This document shows, piece by piece, positions 8,119 through 14,985 of a stretch of DNA of 20,992 bases. The position numbers were made by a program, and so were the translations under genes. Below the pieces are notes generated by a model that saw nothing but the letters and a program-made list of their open reading frames with translations, did no database searches and was not told where the DNA came from. The stretch lies in IMG/VR virus record IMGVR_UViG_3300008448_000807, positions 1 through 20,992 of that record; one strand, 5' to 3'. The stretch comes from a virus. Within the stretch, counting starts at the first letter, position 1. Every line of letters begins with the position of its first letter.

Positions 8119-8156
8119 GTGGTCGCCCGCGATACGAAGGTGTCGTGGGCGGCCAC
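8119..8156 (+). terminator. Strong stem-loop after the SSB-like gene
   Basis: The arms 8119-8132 and 8143-8156 can form a 14-pair stem (12 Watson-Crick, two G-U) around a 10-base loop. No T run follows, so it would be an atypical intrinsic terminator, a processing or stability hairpin, or a translational element for the gene starting at 8183. It lies in an 81-base non-coding gap, rare in this compact region. AAGGA at 8171-8175 is the ribosome site of the next gene. Confidence 0.55.
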
Positions 8157-8182
8157 TTGAGCATCACACAAAGGATGAATCA

Positions 8183-9391
8183 ATGAAGATTTTAATGACA
8201 GGGTTCACTGCTCTTCAGATCAACACAGAGCATAGAACAATCAAAAAGATCGACGTGCCAGCGTCGATCGTCGAAGCTCTCGAAAGCGTTGGCCATCAGG
8301 TTGATTGGCGACGCGTCACGCCAGGTGAAGATCTATCGTCATATGACGTGATCTGGGTAAACCTCGGCCCACTAAACTCTCTTAACGGCCGACAGGGCGC
8401 TATGGGCGCGCTGTACGCTCTTAGCTCTGGTATCCCGGCTGTTGGTTTCTTTGACGACTGGCAGTTTTCAGCCGTGTTCAACGCGTGCCGCTCGCTAGTC
8501 CGTCACCCAGAGATTCTGTACAAGTATCTCTTGTCTGGTTCGGCGCTGCGAGGTTCTGAAGACGCCACTTACTTCTCAAAGGCAGAAGCCGACGCTGCAC
8601 TAGAAAGAATCGTTGCTGCTAATCCCGACGCCGCAAAGAAGTGTGCTGTCGGTAGATACTTCTTCAACGACAATGACGATAACATCAAGGCGCACGAAGG
8701 CCAATTGGTACAAACCGCCCAGGCTCTTCTCGGTGAGCGCTGGTCACACGGGCTTGTACCAGTGTGCCCGATGTATTCATTCGGCGACAGGTCACTAGTG
8801 CGAAAGAGAATGCCTGCTGAAATGGCAGGGATCGAAGCGCTAGACCCGAGCTCAACGATCTTCAATATTCTGTCGTCAGCTATTCCGATGCCGCCGTCTG
8901 AAAAGAAGAAGGCGTGGGTTCTTGGGGCCCTCGTCCCGCACGACACGTGGCTCGAAAAGAAAAACCCTGAATGGCCTGTAGAGATCGTCGGTAGCCGCAA
9001 ACTCATCAGAAAGTTTGGCGGACAGCGTTTTGACACAGAGGAAGACGTGCTTTCGTTCTACAACGAACATTGGGGCATTCTTTCTCCGCCGTACCCGCAC
9101 GCTGGCTGCGGTTGGTGGAGAAGCCGGTTCATGTACGCCGCTCGTGTAAAGTCAATTCTTGTCACCGACAAGGGTGAAGGCAAGCCGCTTGGCGCACCGT
9201 ACTCGTTGACGATCAAGCAGGTTGAGTCGATGTCCGACGACGATCTTGCCGGCGCTGCTAACGCGCAATCCGATGCCTTGCGTGCTCACATGCCCACGTA
9301 TGATTCGTTTGTTGAACACTGCAATAGGATCGTGCACCGTGCGTTGAATGAAGACAAGGGACTGAGGATAAACCCAGACGGTAGCAGGTGA
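8183..9391 (+). CDS. Predicted GT-B-like glycosyltransferase, possible DNA-base glycosyltransferase
   Basis: A 402-residue protein that reads like a two-domain GT-B enzyme: an N-terminal alpha/beta start (MKILMTGFTA), a DYDVIWVNLGPL-type strand near 53-65, and FFDDW at 89-93. A second Rossmann-like half starts around residue 244 (AWVLGAL), with EIVGSRK near 267-273 and a late GWWRSRFMYA to ILVTD segment (310-329), where a donor-binding arginine would be expected. The order is reminiscent of T4 beta-glucosyltransferase, although overall identity is low. The next gene has the same layout. I did not recognise a specific family; the glycosyltransferase call and any DNA substrate are inferences. 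Confidence 0.5.
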   Translation: MKILMTGFTALQINTEHRTIKKIDVPASIVEALESVGHQVDWRRVTPGEDLSSYDVIWVNLGPLNSLNGRQGAMGALYALSSGIPAVGFFDDWQFSAVFNACRSLVRHPEILYKYLLSGSALRGSEDATYFSKAEADAALERIVAANPDAAKKCAVGRYFFNDNDDNIKAHEGQLVQTAQALLGERWSHGLVPVCPMYSFGDRSLVRKRMPAEMAGIEALDPSSTIFNILSSAIPMPPSEKKKAWVLGALVPHDTWLEKKNPEWPVEIVGSRKLIRKFGGQRFDTEEDVLSFYNEHWGILSPPYPHAGCGWWRSRFMYAARVKSILVTDKGEGKPLGAPYSLTIKQVESMSDDDLAGAANAQSDALRAHMPTYDSFVEHCNRIVHRALNEDKGLRINPDGSR

Positions 9392-10425
9392 TGAAGTCAA
9401 TCGCTATCTCAGGTATGACCGCGTCGCAGTCGTCGTACCGATCATTCCATAGCAAGGCAAGCTTCATAGGCGTTGTCGCGTCCGAACTAAAGGACAGCGG
9501 TGTCGCTGTTCACTTCATAGAACCGAGCGTTCTACTGAAGAAAAGTGACCTAGATCAGTACGACCACGTTCTACTTGGCGTCGCTCCGATGCTAAGTCTT
9601 ACTGCAAACAAGGCGTACGGCGTTCTTCACATGATCAACCTGTTGAAGGACGACGGCAGTCTTGCACTATTTGTTGACGCGCCGGAACCGGCGAAGATCG
9701 CGGCAAGCCTTCGTGCTATAGATAGAAAGCCCGAAGACATCGTCAAGCCTTTCTACGCGGCTAGAAAACAATATGCCGACGTTGCAGGCAACCGTAAGAT
9801 CATGGCATCGGTGATCGCAGGCGCACAGGCGCTGGCGACAGGTTGGGTCTACACAACGCTGTACCCGTCGACGCCGTTCACCTCTAATGAAAACGTTGAA
9901 AGCCAATTATTCGGCGCGACGCGTGACGTAGTCCAAGGTGTTCAGATCGACTCATTTCTTCTTAACACCGAGTTGAACACGGTGCCTAAGGCGCGTGGTG
10001 GGTATTGGACCGTCGACAACTCAAAGGCAAAATGGTTTAGGTCACTTAAAAATACCCTTGGCCACGAGGTCGTTGAGATGAAAAGCAACAGACTGTCGAC
10101 AGACTCAGACGTAGAAAAACTAATAGTACGCTCATCAGGCGCGATCGTCAGTCCGCAAGACGACGGGACGCTGTGGTGGAGCTACAGAATGTCGCAAGCT
10201 CTAAACAACGACACGCCGGTGGTAAGTGACTGGAAAATTACGTCCATTCTTGGAGATTCGTGGTCGTTACTGCCGGCAAACGTAGAGGAAATGGATTACG
10301 TTGACATCTACGAACTTTCCGTAGACCAACGCAAAAGATACATCGCCGCTCTTGCCAGCAGGCAAGACGCACTACAGACACTGAAGAATGGATTAGGTCA
10401 TGGCAGACAACGTGCTATTTGGTAA
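9391..10425 (+). CDS. Second predicted GT-B-like protein, paralogue of the upstream gene
   Basis: A 344-residue protein with the same apparent architecture as its neighbour: an N-terminal strand (SIAISGMTAS), DYDHVLLGVAP-like segment (QYDHVLLGVAP at 57-66), LFVDAPEP at 93-100, and a C-terminal GTLWWSYRMSQ segment at 259-269 followed by PVVSDW. The WW-x-x-R pattern is shared with the upstream protein. Two tandem diverged copies suggest sequential sugar transfers or a heteromer. The start is ATG at 9391, overlapping the upstream stop by one base; a GTG three bases earlier is possible. The gene end overlaps the next gene by 26 bases. The function is inferred. Confidence 0.45.
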   Translation: MKSIAISGMTASQSSYRSFHSKASFIGVVASELKDSGVAVHFIEPSVLLKKSDLDQYDHVLLGVAPMLSLTANKAYGVLHMINLLKDDGSLALFVDAPEPAKIAASLRAIDRKPEDIVKPFYAARKQYADVAGNRKIMASVIAGAQALATGWVYTTLYPSTPFTSNENVESQLFGATRDVVQGVQIDSFLLNTELNTVPKARGGYWTVDNSKAKWFRSLKNTLGHEVVEMKSNRLSTDSDVEKLIVRSSGAIVSPQDDGTLWWSYRMSQALNNDTPVVSDWKITSILGDSWSLLPANVEEMDYVDIYELSVDQRKRYIAALASRQDALQTLKNGLGHGRQRAIW

Positions 10426-10885
10426 ATGGCTGGAAAAGACACGTCAACTACAGACGGATGTGTACAACGTCGACTACGCGTCGTTCCATAGCGACGAGCA
10501 TGACGACCTAAGAACCCTCATCGAGTACATCCGATGGAATATGCTTGCCATCGACGACGAGCTTGCCGAGGTGCGTAAGGCTATCTCATGGAAGCCGTGG
10601 CAGCACGACGACCCGTATGCCGACCGTCACGAGATCCTCAAGGAATGCGTTGATGTTCTGCACTTTGTAGCGAACATCCTGTGCGCCGCAGGGGCCACGG
10701 ACGATGAGCTTGATCGCGAGTATCTTGCTAAGATGCAGAAGAATGCTGATAGACAAAAGAACGGCTATCGAGTTCTTGACAGTGGTGTCAAGTGCACCGC
10801 GTGCTTCAGAGCTCTTGACGACTACGACGTGGACGCGTGTCTCGAGTCGTCTTGCCCTCAACGGAGCACTGGCGGTGGTTCATGA
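10400..10885 (+). CDS. Dimeric dUTPase/MazG-like all-alpha NTP pyrophosphatase with Cys-rich tail
   Basis: A 161-residue protein. The metal-binding helices carry DDELAEV (Glu54, Glu57) and EILKECVDVLHF (Glu78, Glu82, Asp85), and the core ends with N-A-D-R-Q-K-N-G-Y (115-123), which matches the dimeric dUTPase branch of the all-alpha NTP pyrophosphatases. These hydrolyse dUTP, and sometimes dCTP, to the monophosphate, protecting the genome from uracil or supplying dCMP. Residues 132-152 add C132, C135, C147 and C152, a probable zinc-binding tail not usual in the family. Its overlaps with both neighbours suggest one operon. Confidence 0.78.
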   Translation: MADNVLFGKWLEKTRQLQTDVYNVDYASFHSDEHDDLRTLIEYIRWNMLAIDDELAEVRKAISWKPWQHDDPYADRHEILKECVDVLHFVANILCAAGATDDELDREYLAKMQKNADRQKNGYRVLDSGVKCTACFRALDDYDVDACLESSCPQRSTGGGS

Positions 10886-11118
10886 ATGATCTATGGGAAG
10901 ATGCGTCGGCTCTCGACGTGAACGTTGACGACGTCTTAAGAGTGAAAAAAGACGCATACAAAACCGATGCTGGCAGACTTCATAACGGCCGACTTGTTAA
11001 GGTTGTAGATATCAAGGACGGCGATATCTACGTGACCACGATAGACTATAAGACGCCGCACATACACTCTGCTAGACACCCAGCGTACAAACTAGAGAAG
11101 AAGATAGCGGCGATATAG
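10882..11118 (+). CDS. Small protein of unknown function
   Basis: A 78-residue protein; the ATG at 10882 overlaps the upstream TGA as ATGA, which favours it over an in-frame GTG-class start 45 bases earlier. The N-terminal third is acidic (NDLWEDASALDVNVDD). The rest is basic and strand-rich (GRLVKVVDI, GDIYVTTIDY) and resembles a small beta-barrel nucleic-acid-binding fold, but I recognise no family. No cysteine cluster or membrane segment is present. Confidence 0.65.
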   Translation: MNDLWEDASALDVNVDDVLRVKKDAYKTDAGRLHNGRLVKVVDIKDGDIYVTTIDYKTPHIHSARHPAYKLEKKIAAI

Positions 11119-11119
11119 C

Positions 11120-11509
11120 ATGAGCACCGTAGATCTTTCAGCAGTTCTTGAAAGATTTGAACCGGACTGGTCAAGAAGAATTGACTGTGAGCCGGGGTGG
11201 CACGCTATTATCGCCGCGATCGACGTAGAGCTGTCGAAGATCGACCCAGATTACACGATACAGCAGATCAAGGAAAAGTTTGGCGGCCTTAGATACTACT
11301 TCAACACTAAGACGGAGCACTGGCGCGTGATGAACGATGTAGTAGCTCGATACGAGCAGGTGGCCTGGTCTACGTGCGAAATATCTGGTGAACCTGGAGT
11401 GTTGATGGTGAAGCGAGGCTGGTATAGAACGCTGAGTCCAGCTATTGCGCCACCGGGATTTGAAGTTGTAGACAGGGAGAAACTTCTAAATGGCGAAGCT
11501 AGTTCGTAA
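11120..11509 (+). CDS. Conserved phage hypothetical protein
   Basis: A 129-residue protein that resembles a recurrent but uncharacterised phage family: a C-x-x-G-W-H/Y segment (residues 23-28), then I-x-Q-I-K-E-K-F-G-G-L-R-Y-Y around 47-60, then a CE-x-S/C-G-x-P-G segment (CEISGEPG). In homologues the last segment often has paired cysteines; only one is kept here. It starts one base after the preceding stop and overlaps the next gene by 20 bases. The function is unknown. Confidence 0.7.
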   Translation: MSTVDLSAVLERFEPDWSRRIDCEPGWHAIIAAIDVELSKIDPDYTIQQIKEKFGGLRYYFNTKTEHWRVMNDVVARYEQVAWSTCEISGEPGVLMVKRGWYRTLSPAIAPPGFEVVDREKLLNGEASS

Positions 11510-11690
11510 CGCTCTTAAGTGTTTAACGTGCGGCAAGGTAATTGAGTCTGTGCATAGGCACGATTTTGTTAGATGTGTCTGCCCTGACGACTCAGATACC
11601 GGCATTTTTGTAGACGGTGGTCTTTTGTATCAACGCGTCGGTTACGGGATAAAGGCAGAGTTCGAAGATCTCAGCGAGTACGAGGAGTAG
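11490..11690 (+). CDS. Small zinc-ribbon-like protein (DUF7695-like)
   Basis: A 66-residue protein. CLTCG (C11, C14), VHRHDF (H22, H24) and CVCP (C29, C31), followed by IFVDGGLLYQR, resemble a small phage family with KCxxCGxxIxSxHRHDF and FVDGG signatures that probably binds one zinc. The start ATG lies 20 bases inside the previous gene and in a different frame. The role is unknown; transcription or DNA binding is possible but not shown. Confidence 0.72.
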   Translation: MAKLVRNALKCLTCGKVIESVHRHDFVRCVCPDDSDTGIFVDGGLLYQRVGYGIKAEFEDLSEYEE

Positions 11691-11692
11691 AC

Positions 11693-11893
11693 ATGAGACT
11701 TAACATTGAGATGAAGTGCACCGGTAGAACCTTTGAAGAGATTCATGAGTCACTTACAAGTAAGTGGTCGGAGTTCATTCAAGACCCGTCGGCTGTCATT
11801 CCGTTTGACTCAGAGATACACATTTCTCAGCCTGGTGATGACCCGGACTCGGAGTTCTATCTTGCTACGTTGATCGCGAGAGCTAAGGCATGA
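11693..11893 (+). CDS. Small protein of unknown function
   Basis: A 66-residue acidic protein starting two bases after the preceding stop and ending in a four-base overlap (ATGA) with the next gene. It begins with a strand (RLNIEMKCTG) followed by a helix (FEEIHESLTSKWSEFI), then an acidic turn (PGDDPDSE) and a short helix. This looks like a small alpha/beta fold. I do not recognise a family. Translational coupling supports it being real. Confidence 0.65.
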   Translation: MRLNIEMKCTGRTFEEIHESLTSKWSEFIQDPSAVIPFDSEIHISQPGDDPDSEFYLATLIARAKA

Positions 11894-12186
11894 AAAACGA
11901 AAAAAGTCCTCGGCAGGAGATGCTTGAAACAGCGGCGAAGATCATTTCTGGGCAACGAGACACTCAATACGGCGGACCTGAAGATAACTTTGGAAGAATA
12001 GCCAAGATCTGGGGCGTACTCTTTGGTAGAGAATTCACTAACGAGGACGTTGCCATGGCGATGGTTGCTGTAAAGATCGCTCGCTATGCTTCCAACTCAG
12101 GGTTTCAACCAGACACATGGACCGACATTGCAGGGTACGCCGCATGCGGCTACGAAGTCGGTCTAAAAGGTCAGGTCAGTAAGTAA
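11890..12186 (+). CDS. DUF6378 domain protein
   Basis: A 98-residue protein with the DUF6378 pattern common in phages: ETAAKIISGQRDTQYGGPEDNF near residues 13-34, then an aromatic helix (IWGVLFG), DVAMAMVAVKIARY near 53-66, and a final D-I-A-G-Y-A-A segment (83-89). Its biochemical role is not established; the family often sits near nucleotide-metabolism or replication genes. It is the last member of the tightly overlapping run that starts at 8183. Confidence 0.85.
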   Translation: MKNEKSPRQEMLETAAKIISGQRDTQYGGPEDNFGRIAKIWGVLFGREFTNEDVAMAMVAVKIARYASNSGFQPDTWTDIAGYAACGYEVGLKGQVSK

Positions 12187-12233
12187 TACGTGTTAGTGTT
12201 TATCATCGCATTGGACAACAACGAGGAACAACA

Positions 12234-13475
12234 ATGAGCAATCCCACCTTCATTGACTGCAACGGTCTTGCTGGCTTTATGAGCCTCGGGTTCGTGAGAT
12301 CCGGACTCGATATGACGGTCCGAACGGGCACTCTTAACTTTGGTAACCCGGTTGCCGAGGTGAATAGAAAACACCTTGGCGAACAATGGACGTCGTTCTT
12401 CTCTGAAGACCCAAACGATTGGCCTGACACGAGCGCTGACGTTGTTCTTGGTTGCCCGCCATGCTCTGGTTGGTCGCTGTGGTCTGGCCCAGCGAACCGT
12501 GGCCCCGACGCTAAGGCCCACGAGCACACGCGTGCGTTCATGAAGTACGCTGCCCGGATCAAACCAAAGATGGTCGTGTTTGAGTGCGTGCAGCAGGCGT
12601 ATACGCAAGGCCGAGCCGTGATGAATCAATACCGCGACATGCTCGAAGAGCTCTCCGGTAAGAAATACGACCTGTATCACGTTAAGCACAACAATCTAAT
12701 GGTCGGTGGATTCTCGTACCGCATGCGCTACTTCTGGGTGGCTGTCGAAAGCGGTATGCCTTTCGGCGCGCACGCTGAAATGCCGAAGGAAATGCCAAAG
12801 ATGATCGACGTCATCGGAGATCTCGAGAACCTTGAAATCACGTGGAACAGACAGAAGTACAACGCTGAACCGTCGAAGTTTGTTGCTGATCTAAGAAATG
12901 AAGACGGCTACGTCGACGGCCACATGAATAGAACAAACCTCGAGTCGCAGAGAATCCAAGAGATCTTCGACATTCTCGGTAACGAAGGTTGGAAGCCTAT
13001 GGCCGCGCTGAACGTTGCTCTTAAAGAGGCTGTCGAGAAGAACAACAACACGTTCCCGCAGTCATGGGCCACCAAGGAAGAGAAGATTCGTCTAAACGAC
13101 TTCTACATGGGTTTCTCGCTTCCGGCTCGTTGGGACGCGAACTCGTTCTGTCACGTTATGACAGGCAGTGCTCTTGATCACATCGTGCACCCGACACAGC
13201 CGCGCCGTATCACGCACAGAGAAGCCGCTAGAATTCAAGGTCTGCCCGACAATTGGGAATTTGTCAGTGTCAACAACTACTCGGCTCTTGGGGCCACGTG
13301 GGGCAAGGCAGTGGCCGTCCAGGCGGCGACATGGATCGGTCAAGCAACGGCGGCGGCTTTAGAAGGTCAACCAAACGGCCCGCAGGGTGAGTTGATCGGC
13401 GAACGCGAATGGCTTTTGGACACTGACAAGGGCTTTAGCCGCAACTTCGTGAAGAAGAACTTCTACCAAGAATAA
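12234..13475 (+). CDS. C5-cytosine DNA methyltransferase
   Basis: A 413-residue class I methyltransferase. Motif I is FIDCNGLAGFMSLGF (residues 6-20, an F-x-G-like S-adenosylmethionine loop), motif IV is GCPPCSGW (73-80, nucleophile Cys77), motif VI is FECV (116-119), motif VIII is RMRYFWV (163-169), motif IX is ITHREAARIQGLPDNW and motif X is GATWGKAVAV. Motif VI usually reads ENV; here it is ECV, keeping the catalytic Glu117. The target recognition domain between VIII and IX is about 150 residues. Phages use such enzymes to evade restriction. GAGGA at 12223-12227 precedes the ATG. No nuclease partner is adjacent, so it is an orphan. Confidence 0.9.
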   Translation: MSNPTFIDCNGLAGFMSLGFVRSGLDMTVRTGTLNFGNPVAEVNRKHLGEQWTSFFSEDPNDWPDTSADVVLGCPPCSGWSLWSGPANRGPDAKAHEHTRAFMKYAARIKPKMVVFECVQQAYTQGRAVMNQYRDMLEELSGKKYDLYHVKHNNLMVGGFSYRMRYFWVAVESGMPFGAHAEMPKEMPKMIDVIGDLENLEITWNRQKYNAEPSKFVADLRNEDGYVDGHMNRTNLESQRIQEIFDILGNEGWKPMAALNVALKEAVEKNNNTFPQSWATKEEKIRLNDFYMGFSLPARWDANSFCHVMTGSALDHIVHPTQPRRITHREAARIQGLPDNWEFVSVNNYSALGATWGKAVAVQAATWIGQATAAALEGQPNGPQGELIGEREWLLDTDKGFSRNFVKKNFYQE

Positions 13476-13489
13476 CATAAAAAGCGTGT

Positions 13490-13520
13490 GTCACAAGATT
13501 TTCCGCCGTCCTGATATAAT
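13490..13520 (+). promoter_or_regulatory. Candidate extended -10 promoter
   Basis: TGATATAAT at 13512-13520 is a perfect TG-n-TATAAT extended -10. A weak -35 match, GTCACA (13490-13495), lies 19 bases upstream. It falls in the 74-base gap between the methyltransferase and the gene at 13550, and GCGTG and TTTCCGC words precede it as at the 3.9-kb promoter. A ribosome site ACGGAG (13538-13543) follows. Confidence 0.55.
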
Positions 13521-13549
13521 CATTGTTCTAAACAGTGACGGAGTGACTC

Positions 13550-14062
13550 ATGCAATCTTTTCTTGTATCTACAAATTCGTTTGAAGAAACGGCCGCGGTG
13601 CTTGACAACAAGCGCCTGCACAAGCAGACCCTTGAGGCGTGGCAATGTCTTCTCAATATGTGCGGGCTTGACCCCGACGGCAACGACCGTGCGCCAAAAG
13701 GCTGGTCAAGTCACCCTGTAGTCAAGATGTGGCGAGGGCATGAGACGCTACTTGTCTCCTACATCACGGCTACGTACTTTGAGTGGCGGTCTCGTGGGTA
13801 CAAGTCTACGCTCCTCGAGAAGACACTACGTACCTACGACACCGCTGTGTCACTTGGTAGAATATCTAGTGACATTACGTTGCCGTTGTGGATGCATGAC
13901 CGTACGTACTTTGAGAACCTGTGCTCAACTCACCGTGTCGCGCTACTGAACAAGAACTACGAATGGTATTCGCAGTTCAAGTGGCCAGAAGACACTGGAA
14001 CATGCCCTCCGGGGTACGAGTACCTGTGGCCGCACCAAGACGGCTACGTAGTAGTGGCTTGA
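13550..14062 (+). CDS. Pyrimidine dimer DNA glycosylase-like protein (Pyr_excise/MSMEG_6728 type)
   Basis: A 170-residue protein with the pattern of the Pyr_excise (T4 endonuclease V-related) family seen in actinobacteria: an N-terminal FLVSTNSFEETAAVLDNKRLHKQ segment with the LDNKRL core, EAWQCLLNM, then HPVVKMWRGHE (HP-x-x-x-M-W-R-G), a following LLVSYITATYFEWRSRG helix and a Trp/Tyr-rich C terminus. Members are predicted to remove UV photoproducts, but most in this branch are uncharacterised. It has its own promoter-like region and is followed by about 100 non-coding bases, so it may be a single-gene unit. The family call is moderately secure, the activity less so. Confidence 0.72.
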   Translation: MQSFLVSTNSFEETAAVLDNKRLHKQTLEAWQCLLNMCGLDPDGNDRAPKGWSSHPVVKMWRGHETLLVSYITATYFEWRSRGYKSTLLEKTLRTYDTAVSLGRISSDITLPLWMHDRTYFENLCSTHRVALLNKNYEWYSQFKWPEDTGTCPPGYEYLWPHQDGYVVVA

Positions 14063-14149
14063 ACCCTGTAGAAGGCCTCTAATTCAGCGTCTCGTCCGCT
14101 AACATAGATAATCCTGCCAAGATTACCGCGCTTACGTCGCGTGACAAGA

Positions 14150-14155
14150 TACAAT
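14150..14155 (+). promoter_or_regulatory. Candidate -10 element for a leaderless gene
   Basis: TACAAT sits ten bases before the ATG at 14165, so transcription would start at or within a few bases of the ATG. It is preceded by GCGTGACAAGA and resembles the -10s at 3.9 and 13.5 kb (GATACA/GATATA). No good -35 is seen. Leaderless mRNAs are common in actinobacteria. Confidence 0.35.
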
Positions 14156-14174
14156 CTTTCTACTATGAAAGATT
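14153..14174. repeat. Perfect inverted repeat across a -10 and start codon
   Basis: AATCTTTC (14153-14160) and GAAAGATT (14167-14174) form a perfect 8-base inverted repeat with a 6-base spacer that contains the start of the ATG at 14165. A second palindrome, ATTCTAGAAT, covers 14172-14181. The location overlapping a -10 suggests an operator for a dimeric repressor or an RNA hairpin occluding the start. Confidence 0.5.
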
Positions 14175-14515
14175 CTAGAATTGGTGAATCTCTCTGGGTC
14201 GAATGGTCTGGGGAAGACTATGACTCTTTTGACAGAGATCTAACAACGTTTTACACCGTTGGGCACGTTGATCTCGAGAACGACGTAGTAAAAAGAGCTC
14301 TTGCATCTGCGCTTCAGAGAGACGGGATTGCCGTTTCTCTTGGTGAAGGATACAAACTTTTAGACGGCGCTATCGCTATGCTCGGCTACGCCGGCTGTGT
14401 AGACGGTGACACCGACATGACAATCTGCGCCCAGGACGGCGAGACACGCGACGGAGATGACGTTGACGAAGTTCTCGAGGTGACCTGGGTGGAGATTCAA
14501 TGCCAAAAGGTGTAG
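14165..14515 (+). CDS. Small protein of unknown function upstream of WhiB
   Basis: A 116-residue acidic protein with an N-terminal aromatic/acidic segment (SLWVEWSGEDYDSF), a middle part (ALASALQRDGIAVSLGEGYKLLDGAIAMLGYAG) that suggests a small alpha/beta fold, and a second acidic stretch (DGDDVDEVLEV). No known motif was recognised. ATG at 14165 is chosen because a -10-like box lies directly upstream; GTG at 14141 would place the start before that box. It overlaps the WhiB gene by 16 bases, so the two are probably co-transcribed. Confidence 0.65.
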   Translation: MKDSRIGESLWVEWSGEDYDSFDRDLTTFYTVGHVDLENDVVKRALASALQRDGIAVSLGEGYKLLDGAIAMLGYAGCVDGDTDMTICAQDGETRDGDDVDEVLEVTWVEIQCQKV

Positions 14516-14985
14516 GCGACTTCGAGTGGATGGACGAAGCTGAATGCGGTAAACGTAGCAACAAGCACATGTCGTCGTACTTTTTCTCTGCGGTACCAAG
14601 AGAAAAATATGATGCTAGAAATCTGTGCTTCCAATGTGACGTTCGTAAGGAATGCCTAAAGTACGCTCTCGAGAACAAAGAGATCTGGGGAGTCTGGGGT
14701 GGAAAAGACGAGGCAGAAATTAGACGCACCCTGTCGCTGTCTCACGAAGGCAAAGAGATCAGACGCACTCGGTTTCCCAACTGCCCGTACTGCGGTGCTC
14801 GACCAGTCAAGTTGTCGGTGATTGTTGCGCCATCGCCTGAAGGCGGCCGATGGACGACAATGAAACTTGTGCAGTGCTCGGAGTGCGAGTTTACGTGGAG
14901 AAGTCGCACTAGTGCTAACGCAGTTACCGCGTATCATGCTTCTCGTAAGAAATCTGAAAACGAGAAGAAAAAGAAGAAAGACTAG
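14500..14985 (+). CDS. WhiB-family [4Fe-4S] regulator with C-terminal zinc ribbon
   Basis: A 161-residue protein. Residues 1-80 are a WhiB domain: W10-x-x-x-A-x-C16, FF at 28-29, C43-x-x-C46-x5-C52 completing the four iron-sulfur ligands, and GVWGG at 64-68. WhiB proteins bind the housekeeping sigma factor; in phages they can repress host whiB genes or block superinfection. Unusually, residues 90-135 carry two further cysteine pairs (C95-x-x-C98 and C126-x-x-C129), a zinc-ribbon-like module, and the end is a Lys-rich tail. Typical phage WhiB proteins stop shortly after GVWGG and a basic segment. The gene shares its final CTAG with the opposing minus-strand gene. Confidence 0.9.
   Translation: MPKGVGDFEWMDEAECGKRSNKHMSSYFFSAVPREKYDARNLCFQCDVRKECLKYALENKEIWGVWGGKDEAEIRRTLSLSHEGKEIRRTRFPNCPYCGARPVKLSVIVAPSPEGGRWTTMKLVQCSECEFTWRSRTSANAVTAYHASRKKSENEKKKKKD

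Noticed and set aside
7424-8167. Arg/Gly-rich minus-strand open frame opposite the SSB-like gene
   Set aside because: The composition is the reverse complement of the Pro/Ala coding tail; GC-rich low-complexity sequence keeps the frame open by chance.
14063-14164. Possible tRNA or small RNA in the gap before the WhiB operon
   Set aside because: Only short inverted repeats are present, with no T-loop or acceptor-stem pattern; a promoter region explains it better.
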